From contig SLHU01000109.1 of NCBI GenBank assembly GCA_007135995.1, positions 1 to 13,689 on the forward strand: DNA of 13,689 bases, in the 5' to 3' direction. Source of the DNA: Clostridiales bacterium (GTDB taxonomy: Bacteria > Bacillota > Clostridia > Saccharofermentanales > UBA5734). A program made the translations under genes and the position numbers. Under the pieces are notes generated by a model that saw nothing but the letters and a program-made list of their open reading frames with translations, made no database searches and was not told the DNA's origin. Below, one piece after another: positions 7,501-13,689 of this stretch. The stretch's first letter is position 1, and each line of letters begins with the position of its first letter.

Positions 7501-8028
7501 AGAATCATCGACTACAAGAGCGGTTCGAAAACAATTGATTACGATCTTCTTTATCATGGACTTGATCTGCAGCTGCCGATTTATCTGGATGCTTTCCAGA
7601 CCAGTCATCCTGAATGGCAGGCGGCTTCAGCCGGGTACTTTCACTTCGACCGCCCTTTGATCCGCCTGGAGCAAGCTCAGGATTATCAGCCTGCCGAGGT
7701 CGCTGATAAAATCAGTAAAACTTTCAGCCTAAAATGCTTTCAGGAAGAACCCGCCGTCATGAGACAGTTCAGACTGCATGCCCGCAGCAAAGCCATACAG
7801 TGGACAACCTCAATGCTGCGAGGCCAGTATCAGGCGTCTCCTGCCCGTCTTCCCGGCAAGAAACCTGTCTGTACATGGTGTCATTTGCGGGCAGTCTGCG
7901 GATTTGATTCAAGAGACGGCGCTTATCGCTGGCTGAAACCCGTTGACCAGATAGAGGAATTATCTGGTTCAGGCAAAAAAAGCAAGTTTATCAACTGCCT
8001 TAGTCAATACACGGAGGAAGATGCATGA
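4597..8028 (+). CDS. addB: AddB (RexB) subunit of the AddAB helicase-nuclease
   Basis: A 1143-residue AddB/RexB, close to the usual length (about 1150-1170). AddB is the partner of AddA in the complex that resects double-strand breaks, recognises Chi and prepares 3' ends for RecA. ATG 4597 has AAGGAG (4585-4590) 6 bases upstream. The N terminus aligns with AddB by pattern (FCLEQV, LLIVPEQ, EVLSFRRLAWRLLSE), but the Walker A loop GRxGSGKT is replaced by GMKRAALR (7-14), without the lysine. The C-terminal RecB-type nuclease has GVIDRVD (952-958), IIDYKSG (970-976; Asp972, Lys974) and QLPIYLDAF (992-1000). The four iron-sulfur cysteines are Cys801 (in GCPFRHL) and Cys1092, Cys1095, Cys1101 (CTWCHLRAVC), with the known spacing C-x2-C-x5-C. 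A charged, variable stretch lies at about 303-345. It overlaps addA by ATGA, so the two are translationally coupled. Confidence 0.95.
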   Translation: MAQLMYGMKRAALRTFCLEQVARHMSAWPEQRALLIVPEQSKMDMERDLLDKAGGSLMLAEVLSFRRLAWRLLSEIGAQPRQSADSIGQAIILRRICKQEKSQLHYFASLADRPGFIKNIASVMGDLKRYQIDPEALKNAAKQCIDVSLSRKMSDFGVVLQAYQQILSESGLSDAEDDLNELSDVLRKLSAGNQRHGWPLSRLSWLRNCRVWVSGFAELRAFTPQELSILKSLNSICDQVVITAAADFSPQSKSDIEAGPDFFLPGRKTIWQIQAGLPVTRIQKLADHEDGDKDCENSLPALKLSEELLYDDQREEDGQPLRRQTGGQRKHEDQGSDETSCRQWLQLIQALDTDQEVNWAAGEIKRLVQCEGYRYRDLVIAASNMPMYAGSFKAACRLYGIPLFLDAERALSGSVLLRFVLSLLDISVSNWHRHPVMNCLRTGLLTDDMRAVDRLENHALAWGLFRGDRIFSKQYDRVDGADADWPAWREKLLFPLKKLLDTLKSAVGGPEKCVILQRFLIDINIPAILEQKISSLTEDNELEEATALAQSWQELDRIFRQMALLSDQKPMGLKSFRDYLAAAIDSVQTGAIPTAVDQISFGDLRHGLLRQPKVIILLGTAAGQFPPGWPPEGLLKDKEREQIAFQLDCDLPSHTRDQAFADQFMIYTLLTLPEEKLILTCAGKEPSPWFRRLAERFPACLNKLTPLPGLDDVRLNAPEPALSYWLMNAAAGNRRSDEGWHVLGQLLRNSCCSEAQSPDLLLAAGGQLLRPDASLSSSDLLAGSDGSITMSVSQLEQYAGCPFRHLGLSLLRLQERTVWEPQAHETGILLHGIAELAMRELKHDLMKIDGRDGGQFKALIAAWLQKDMEQEALRWMDKSASQLPFNPFNERGLRASVGRRAGQIASASLEAILTQLNDQSYQPEAVEFVFGPQHPCRYVIRPAGMPEIAFRGVIDRVDCQDDEQQKLFRIIDYKSGSKTIDYDLLYHGLDLQLPIYLDAFQTSHPEWQAASAGYFHFDRPLIRLEQAQDYQPAEVADKISKTFSLKCFQEEPAVMRQFRLHARSKAIQWTTSMLRGQYQASPARLPGKKPVCTWCHLRAVCGFDSRDGAYRWLKPVDQIEELSGSGKKSKFINCLSQYTEEDA

Positions 8029-11000
8029 GCGAAAAAACAAATGACAGCCGCTTGAATCAGGTCAATGGCCAGACTGACTTTCAGCATACGCCTGAACAAA
8101 AACGGATCATTGACGCTGAAGTGGGCAATATGCTTGTGTCGGCTGCAGCCGGGTCCGGCAAAACCGCGGTTCTGACAGATCGAATTGTCAGCAGACTGAT
8201 CAGCGGCGAAGTCGATATCCGCCAGCTGCTGGTGATGACTTTCACAGACGCTGCGGCAGGGGAAATGAAAATACGTATCGAAAAAAAGCTATATGCCGCT
8301 TTGAGAACAGAAACTTCACGAGAAAAACGACAGTGGATCAACAGGCAGATTTCCTGGCTTCCAGGTGCTTCAGTATCAACGATTCATGCATTTTGCCTGC
8401 GTGTTATCAAGGATTTTGTCCATTTGCTCAAAGACGACCAGGGGCAGCCTTTACTGGATGCGTCTTTTTCGGTTGATGATGGTATTGAGGCCGAGCTTTT
8501 GCTTGAACAAAGCCTGGCGATGTATCTTCAGCAGATATATGAGCAGATCGATCAAAAAGCAGACGCAGGAAAAAGACCGCACAATGTGCTGCAGGAAGAA
8601 CGCGTAGCATCAGGAGACCAGGTGCCTGGCGCTGCAGCCAAGCCAGACGCAGCCAAGCAGCCGTTCGCGATGCGTGATTCTTCAAAACAGGCAGACCATG
8701 ATACAGGCACTCAGATGGAGGAAATGCTGCTGACAGCGCCTGCCAGCCAGATGACTGACGCATGGATCGCTGCATTCTACAGGCTGATGGACGGGTTTGG
8801 CGGCAGCCGGACTGATCAGCCCGTCAGAGACTTGATCATCCGTCAATATCATTACCTGCGCAGTCTTCCCGACTACCAGGCATTGATCACCCGTCAGTTA
8901 TCCGATTTAGAGCGGTCCTCAGTGTCGTTTTCTGACAGCACGTATGCACGATCATTATTTGAGATGCTGCGGCTGCGTCTTGAACGTGCAGGACCAGCAG
9001 CACAAGATATTGAAGCGCTTTTTTCATCAGGTGTGCCCATTCGCTTCATTGCTGATCCTGACCGGAACGAGCAGTATCTGGAGCAATATCAGCGGGTGAT
9101 TAAAGGGATCAAGCAGATTGAGTCGATCCTGAAACAGCCTGATCCGCAGTGGGATGCGGTCGCTGAAGTAGGTTGCGAATGGAATTCTTTGGCGCTTCCG
9201 CGTGCAAACCGGCATGACAAGCCTGAAAAAAAGACGGTGATGTCACTGTTCAACCAGTTTGTCGCTGAGCTGGTCTATTTTGTGTCAGGTTCATGCCGAA
9301 CGGACAAATACCAGCAGCATTTTGTGTTTGACTCAAAGCCGGTTTTTACGGTCACGGAAGCAGAAATGTGCCAGGACATCAAGGAGATGCTGCCCGTCAT
9401 ACAAGTTTTTTACAGTCTGGTTCTTGGACTGGATGACACTTACAGAGAAAATAAAAGGTCACAGGGATTTATTGACTTCGCAGATTTCGAGCATCTGGCA
9501 CTGGCGCTGCTCCGCTTCGATGAAGTAAGAAATTATTATCTGGACCAATACCGCGAGATATATATCGATGAGTATCAGGATACAAGCAGTATTCAGGAAG
9601 CTGTGATTCAGTCTGTCAGCCGGCAAAACTGCGTGATGGTGGGGGATCTTAAGCAGAGCATCTATCGATTCAGGCATGCCAGACCACAAATTTTCAAAAC
9701 GAAGGCAGATTCATTCAGATGCTCTGAGCAAGGTTTGCTGATTGAGCTGAACAGGAATTTCCGCAGCGTGGAAAATGTGCTGCTGACTATAAATCATATT
9801 TTTGAACAACTTATGTCGCAGGGTGCCGGTGAAATAGATTACGATGAACGCCAGGCACTGATTCCGCATCGCCGGCAGGAAAACAGTGAAGCGCAATCAG
9901 CCCACCTGCTGATTTTAGATGATGAAAATACGGATTTGGATGATGATACGGATCAGGCTAAAATCGATGAGCAAATTCAGGAGGGTCATGACGGCACGGA
10001 TAGCCGGCTGTCCGGTTATCAAGGCCGGCGGAAAGACAGGAGCGGGACAAACGAGCAGGCCTGGGAACAAGCAAATGTTTATGAAAAAGAGACATTGCTG
10101 GCAGCAGCAGAAATGATCCGCTTAAGAGAAAAAAACAGCGCTTCATGGTCGGATTTCGCTCTTTTATGCCGCACCCGGCATATGATGCAGTCAGCAGCTG
10201 CGATCCTTCAGGAACTGGACCTGCCAGTTCTGGAAGGCGCCGATGCGCAGCGATTTGACATTCCTGAGCTGCGGCTGGCAGAAGCGATGATTTATCTTTG
10301 CGATAATGCTAAACAAGATTTACCGCTTGCTGCAGTGATGCGGTCGAGTTTGCCCGGCATGTCTTTTTCTGATGATGAACTGGCAAAAATAAAAACTGAA
10401 GCAAAGCAGATTAAAAAGGCGCTGCCACAGCCGGCGCGGCAGCCTGACTATTTCCACCAGGCAGTCAGCTGGTACCAGGAAAACGGACGCGACAAAACCC
10501 TGGCAAAGAAACTAAATCAATTCTGCAGCTGGCTGAACGAATGGCGCCAGCGGGCCGTTTATATGCGTGTAGATGAATGGCTCAGGCTTCTGATGAGCAA
10601 AACGCAGCTGATCAGCCGTCTATCTGCCGGAAGCGGCGGCGCTTTCAAGACCGGGGTCATGACACAGCTGATTTCTCTGGCGAGTTCATTTGAGCAGCAT
10701 CAGCGGCGCGGGCTTCATCATTTTTCCCGCTATCTTGAAAGCCTGCGCCAGAAAGAAAAGCTTGGCAGCTTTTTTACACAAGAGACACATGAGGCTGAAG
10801 GGATCAGAGTCATGACCATTCACGGCAGCAAAGGCCTGGAGTTTCCGGTTGTGTTTCTGATCGGAAGCCAGTACCGGATTGTACCTCGCGAACCTCAGGA
10901 ATCGCTGTTGATCAGTGAGCATATCGGTATCGGGTTTGACTATGTGGATCCTGTACGAAAGATACGATATGCCTCTCACCCCAAACTGGCAATGCTGGCG

Positions 11001-12404
11001 CATATAAAAGCCAGCGGCATGGCTGAAGAACTGCGGCTGTTCTACGTTGCCCTGACGCGCGCCAGAGATCAGTTTTATATAACTGCTGTCAGCAGTCTGA
11101 AGGACAACGCGAAACGAGAACGATATGAATCCCTCATCAGCCAGGCACGGCAGGTCACGAGCAGGAACCTGCCGGATCACGTGGTTCTTTCCTGCAGGTC
11201 TTATCTTGAATGGCTGCTGCTCGTATTTGCGAGAGGCAGCGAGGCGGATGCCTTTATGGATCCGCAGCTGCCGGTAAAGACACAGCAAGAAACGGGCGGC
11301 ATGTCACGATGGGACATCCGCCGCGTTTCCTGGTCAGTGCTTACTCAGTCGCTTGATCATATTATGAGCAAACCGGATGAAAAGGATCTGATCCAATCAT
11401 GTGCAAAGATGCCGCCTGCAACACAGGCAAGTCATGATGCAGGTGTTGGTGTGTCTAAGCGATCTCTTCTGCAGCCTGACAGGCACGAGCAGACGAAGTC
11501 TTCGCCGCAGTCTGGCAGGCACGAGCAGGCGGTATCTTCGCTGAAGACATTGGCAGGTGAGCTTGAGCAGCGAATCACCTCCGGGTATCGTTATAGCGCC
11601 GCAACCCGTGCGCCCGTTAAACTTACTGTTAGCGAAATAAAGCGGCTCGAACAGCAACAGCTGGAAGAAGAACCGCTGCAAAATAAGGCTTATCAGTGGC
11701 TTGATCAAAAAGGACAGCCACAAAAAATTCCGGATATCTATGATTTGCGCGGGATTAACCAAACACTGCAGATTTCAGACCTTCAGTCAGCCAACTCGCT
11801 TACGGCGTCTTCACGGTCAGCAAAAACGCCTGTGAGGCAGAAAGCCGGCGGCGCAGCGATCGGCACCTTGCTGCATCATGTTTTTCGTTATCTGAATCTG
11901 CCTTCGCTTTGTGAAGAGAACGGGCCCCGGGTTTTGGATCAGCATCTGGACCAGATGCTGCAAATGAACCTTCTTACCAGCGACGAGCATACTGCCTTGA
12001 GCCGGTGGCAACCTGACATCTGGGCATTTGTCTGTTCCGGCCTGGCCGCTGAGATGCGTCAGGCAGCATCACGCAAGAAGGGCGATTTGTACCAGGAAAT
12101 GCCTTTCACGCTTGCCGTACCTGTACAGGAGATCTATCCTGATCAGGAAGGATTTGCCCGGTCTGACCGGGTCCTGATCCAGGGGATGATTGATTGCTGG
12201 TTTAAAACAGGCAGCGAGATAACACTGGTTGATTTTAAGTCAGATAAAATAACCGGATCTGAGGCTGTAATCGCCCAGGTGCTCAGAGAGCGATACAGAC
12301 TGCAGCTGAAGTGGTATGCAAGAGCACTGGAAACCAGCCTGGGGCAGTCCCCCGGACGGTGCATCATCTGGCATATCAGGAGCCGCAGGGCGTACCTGGT
12401 TTAA
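8025..12404 (+). CDS. addA: AddA (RexA) helicase-nuclease subunit, unusually long
   Basis: A 1459-residue UvrD/Rep-type (SF1A) helicase with a C-terminal RecB-like nuclease; AddA is the motor of the AddAB resection complex. ATG 8025 overlaps the addB stop (ATGA), and GGAGG (8013-8017) lies 7 bases upstream. Motifs in order: Q-motif region (HTPEQKRII, 21-29), Walker A AAAGSGKT (40-47), motif Ia VMTFTDAAAGEM, STIHAFC, Walker B DEYQDT (515-520), motif III VGDLKQSIYRFR (539-550), motif IV NRNFRS (576-581), motif V TIHGSKGLEFP (931-941) and motif VI YVALTRARD (1007-1015). The nuclease has GTLLHH (1280-1285), GMIDCWF (1387-1393, Asp1390), DFKSDK (1403-1408) and QLKWYARAL. B. subtilis AddA is about 1230 residues; most of the excess is in hydrophilic segments at about 176-242, 632-686 and 1120-1185. 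No frameshift is seen and all catalytic motifs are intact, so it should be active. Confidence 0.95.
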   Translation: MSEKTNDSRLNQVNGQTDFQHTPEQKRIIDAEVGNMLVSAAAGSGKTAVLTDRIVSRLISGEVDIRQLLVMTFTDAAAGEMKIRIEKKLYAALRTETSREKRQWINRQISWLPGASVSTIHAFCLRVIKDFVHLLKDDQGQPLLDASFSVDDGIEAELLLEQSLAMYLQQIYEQIDQKADAGKRPHNVLQEERVASGDQVPGAAAKPDAAKQPFAMRDSSKQADHDTGTQMEEMLLTAPASQMTDAWIAAFYRLMDGFGGSRTDQPVRDLIIRQYHYLRSLPDYQALITRQLSDLERSSVSFSDSTYARSLFEMLRLRLERAGPAAQDIEALFSSGVPIRFIADPDRNEQYLEQYQRVIKGIKQIESILKQPDPQWDAVAEVGCEWNSLALPRANRHDKPEKKTVMSLFNQFVAELVYFVSGSCRTDKYQQHFVFDSKPVFTVTEAEMCQDIKEMLPVIQVFYSLVLGLDDTYRENKRSQGFIDFADFEHLALALLRFDEVRNYYLDQYREIYIDEYQDTSSIQEAVIQSVSRQNCVMVGDLKQSIYRFRHARPQIFKTKADSFRCSEQGLLIELNRNFRSVENVLLTINHIFEQLMSQGAGEIDYDERQALIPHRRQENSEAQSAHLLILDDENTDLDDDTDQAKIDEQIQEGHDGTDSRLSGYQGRRKDRSGTNEQAWEQANVYEKETLLAAAEMIRLREKNSASWSDFALLCRTRHMMQSAAAILQELDLPVLEGADAQRFDIPELRLAEAMIYLCDNAKQDLPLAAVMRSSLPGMSFSDDELAKIKTEAKQIKKALPQPARQPDYFHQAVSWYQENGRDKTLAKKLNQFCSWLNEWRQRAVYMRVDEWLRLLMSKTQLISRLSAGSGGAFKTGVMTQLISLASSFEQHQRRGLHHFSRYLESLRQKEKLGSFFTQETHEAEGIRVMTIHGSKGLEFPVVFLIGSQYRIVPREPQESLLISEHIGIGFDYVDPVRKIRYASHPKLAMLAHIKASGMAEELRLFYVALTRARDQFYITAVSSLKDNAKRERYESLISQARQVTSRNLPDHVVLSCRSYLEWLLLVFARGSEADAFMDPQLPVKTQQETGGMSRWDIRRVSWSVLTQSLDHIMSKPDEKDLIQSCAKMPPATQASHDAGVGVSKRSLLQPDRHEQTKSSPQSGRHEQAVSSLKTLAGELEQRITSGYRYSAATRAPVKLTVSEIKRLEQQQLEEEPLQNKAYQWLDQKGQPQKIPDIYDLRGINQTLQISDLQSANSLTASSRSAKTPVRQKAGGAAIGTLLHHVFRYLNLPSLCEENGPRVLDQHLDQMLQMNLLTSDEHTALSRWQPDIWAFVCSGLAAEMRQAASRKKGDLYQEMPFTLAVPVQEIYPDQEGFARSDRVLIQGMIDCWFKTGSEITLVDFKSDKITGSEAVIAQVLRERYRLQLKWYARALETSLGQSPGRCIIWHIRSRRAYLV
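11472..11543 (+). repeat. addA: In-frame 36-bp tandem repeat inside addA
   Basis: Two adjacent 36-base units (11472-11507 and 11508-11543) match at 29 of 36 positions by my count. In frame they encode QPDRHEQTKSSP and QSGRHEQAVSSL (residues 1150-1161 and 1162-1173), in the linker between the helicase and nuclease domains. The divergence suggests an older duplication than the perfect 31-bp repeat near plsC. Confidence 0.85.
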
Positions 12405-12415
12405 TCAGGACAGCT

Positions 12416-12427
12416 GGATATATATCC
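12416..12427. other. 12-bp perfect palindrome between converging addA and transporter genes
   Basis: GGATATATATCC lies in the 46-base gap between the addA stop and the transporter stop. In RNA it could extend by a G-U and a C-G pair, but the stem is short and no U-run follows directly, so it is at best a weak bidirectional terminator. Nothing else is seen in this gap. Confidence 0.3.
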
Positions 12428-12450
12428 GGTTATACAATAGCCATACGAAG

Positions 12451-13323
12451 TCAAAGTTGTTTTTTTATAATGGTTCGATTACGCCAGAGACACCATCCCG
12501 GCACCGAAATCAGAACAAGGATGCCGCCTGCCATTGATAAAAGTCCGGGCAGCTCTCTCTGAATGAGAAAAACCAATATCGGGTTGAAAAGAGGCTCAAT
12601 AACTGGAATCAGGATCAATTCCAGTGCTGTGACATGCGGCAGCGCGTACTGGTACAAAAGATAAGCTGCACCTACCTGAAAGATCCCCAGCAGCAGCAGT
12701 CCCATTAAGTCCGCAGCCGAGGGAACCTGGTTTTGCAGTACCGGCAAAGACACCAGAAAGCAGAAAAAATTACCAAACACCATAATTGAAACAGGTGAGC
12801 AGCCGCTTCTGATGGATTGGTGCATCCAGACCGCCTGCAAAGCAAAAAGTATACCGGAGGATAATCCAAACAGATTTCCGGCCATCGCACCTGGGTAAAC
12901 AGGCCAGTGGAGTGCTTCGTAAAAAAACAGAAACAGACCTGCGGAGATTACCGCCAAAACAGCGATATCTGGTTTTTGTGGTCTGAGTTTGTAAAAGAGC
13001 CAGCTGAACAGGCTGACGAACACAGGTGCTGTATACTGCAGCAATACCGCATTTGCAGCTGTTGTCAGCCCGGTCGCCATTGTGAAGCTGGTCAGCGTAC
13101 CCGCATAGGCCAAAGCAGCGCCCCAGAATACAGGCCTGGCAACAGGTTTGGGCCTGCCGCCGACTGCCAGAAGAAAAAACATCGCGATCAGGCTGCGCCA
13201 TCCGGAAATTGCCAGCGGTTCAAGTGCAACACTTTTTATTAAAAAGCCGCCGCTGCTCCAGAGCACTGCGCAGCCAATCAGGGCTGCAATCGCTTTATGC
13301 CTGGTACTGAAATGTGTCATCAT
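12451..13323 (-). CDS. EamA/DMT-superfamily transporter (RhaT/YdcZ-like), ten helices
   Basis: A 290-residue very hydrophobic protein with about ten predicted membrane helices (roughly 11-30, 36-55, 64-82, 88-110, 117-135, 145-165, 176-196, 205-226, 231-254, 260-280). They fall into two halves, each ending in a typical EamA pattern: LQYTAPVFVSLFSWLF (95-110) and IPVIEPLFNPILVFL (239-253). The family exports or imports small metabolites such as amino acids or sugars; the substrate here cannot be told. Two adjacent ATGs (13323 and 13320) can start it. GGAG (13331-13328) is 4 bases from the first and 7 from the second, so the second may be preferred. The upstream gene's TGA (13322-13320) overlaps the first ATG as ATGA, implying translational coupling. 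The C terminus is short and basic (RNRTIIKKQL), probably cytoplasmic. It converges on addA and is probably unrelated to it functionally. Confidence 0.9.
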   Translation of the reverse strand: MMTHFSTRHKAIAALIGCAVLWSSGGFLIKSVALEPLAISGWRSLIAMFFLLAVGGRPKPVARPVFWGAALAYAGTLTSFTMATGLTTAANAVLLQYTAPVFVSLFSWLFYKLRPQKPDIAVLAVISAGLFLFFYEALHWPVYPGAMAGNLFGLSSGILFALQAVWMHQSIRSGCSPVSIMVFGNFFCFLVSLPVLQNQVPSAADLMGLLLLGIFQVGAAYLLYQYALPHVTALELILIPVIEPLFNPILVFLIQRELPGLLSMAGGILVLISVPGWCLWRNRTIIKKQL

Positions 13324-13689
13324 TTTTCTCCGGAATGCTGATGAGAACGATTCGTATCAGGACAGTTCTGTCTGCTGTCTGCAGGATTGCCGCAGGCTGG
13401 CTGATCACATGCAGATGCCGGCGAAGGTTCAGAAGGCTCAGTAGTCGGCTCGGTGTCTGCTCTTTGCTTATCCGGCTGCTTTGCCGCTGTTTTCCGGATG
13501 GCCTGCTGTCGTCTGACTGCACGTGAGCCGGCGGCCTTTTTTTTCTTTCTCAAATCTGCAAAAAAATGCCTGATGATCTGGCCGCATAACAGTGATTCAA
13601 CACCGCCTGTTACCTGCACCTGATGGTTTTGACGGATAGCGAAAATATTCGTGATTGAGCCGGCCGCACCTGCTTTTGGATCGTATGCA
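13320..13689 (-). CDS. Unrecognised protein, C-terminal part with basic then Pro/Ser/Thr-rich tail
   Basis: An open frame enters from the right edge of the window and stops at 13322-13320. About 122 residues are visible and the true start is outside. The first part (AGAAGSITNIFAIRQNH, then VTGGVESLLCGQIIRHFFAD) looks like folded protein. It is followed by a strongly basic run (LRKKKKAAGSRAVRRQQ), and then a disordered-looking tail rich in Pro, Ser, Thr, Glu and Asp with three cysteines (SACDQPACGNPADSRQNC). I do not recognise the family. The frame is believed real because it stays open to the window edge and its stop overlaps the transporter start as ATGA, the same arrangement as addB-addA. 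An in-frame GTG near 13619 lacks a good ribosome binding site and is probably internal. The tail could be a cytoplasmic or nucleic-acid-binding extension, but this is only a guess from composition. Confidence 0.6.
   Translation of the reverse strand, partial: AYDPKAGAAGSITNIFAIRQNHQVQVTGGVESLLCGQIIRHFFADLRKKKKAAGSRAVRRQQAIRKTAAKQPDKQRADTEPTTEPSEPSPASACDQPACGNPADSRQNCPDTNRSHQHSGEK

Noticed and set aside
10686..11288. A 200-residue open frame on the - strand inside addA
   Set aside because: It lies wholly opposite helicase motifs V and VI of addA, has no ribosome binding site of note and no recognisable domain; it is a shadow of the real gene.
8025..12404. Great length of AddA as evidence of a domain fusion
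   Set aside because: The extra residues are spread over three low-complexity segments within the normal domain order; no additional domain is seen.

Overview
The window looks like chromosome from a bacterium of the Bacillota (Firmicutes), probably a Clostridia- or Erysipelotrichia-like lineage with roughly half G+C by eye. The evidence is a FabT-like MarR repressor next to an acyl carrier protein gene, an AddAB (RexAB) helicase-nuclease instead of RecBCD, strong AGGAGG-type ribosome binding sites and one TTG start. The exact taxon cannot be read from this stretch. I saw no RNA gene, CRISPR array, insertion sequence, phage gene or attachment site.

Region 1 (1-4432) is a phospholipid and fatty-acid block. 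On the + strand it runs: the 3' part of a fabT-like repressor gene (cut by the window edge), a small acyl carrier protein gene one base later, an acyl-adenylate ligase (FadD/Aas-like) gene 10 bases after that, and a diacylglycerol-kinase-family lipid kinase gene after a 103-base gap. A plsC-like acyltransferase gene converges on them from the - strand. One reading is a salvage loop: free fatty acid is activated and loaded on ACP (or CoA), PlsC uses the acyl group to make phosphatidate, the lipid kinase returns diacylglycerol to phosphatidate, and FabT represses when acyl-ACP is plentiful. The 3' ends of the kinase and plsC genes lie in a perfect 31-bp tandem duplication that leaves both proteins intact.

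Region 2 (4433-4596) is the divergent control region between plsC and addB. It holds two short inverted repeats and only weak promoter-like sequence.

Region 3 (4597-12404) is a two-gene addB-addA operon with an ATGA stop/start overlap. It encodes the double-strand-break resection complex that loads RecA. AddB keeps its iron-sulfur cysteines and nuclease residues, but its N-terminal Walker A site has been lost. AddA has all its helicase motifs and its nuclease site, but at 1459 residues it is about 200 longer than usual. The extra length sits in three hydrophilic, low-complexity insertions, one containing a 12-residue tandem repeat.

Region 4 (12405-13689) is on the - strand: an EamA/DMT-type ten-helix transporter, preceded by the 3' part of an unrecognised gene whose stop codon overlaps the transporter start (ATGA). 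These two are probably one operon running in from beyond the right edge.

Nothing here is clearly a new type of system. The best leads are the FabT-ACP-acyl ligase-lipid kinase-PlsC grouping, the loss of the AddB ATP site, the AddA insertions and the unidentified gene at the right edge.
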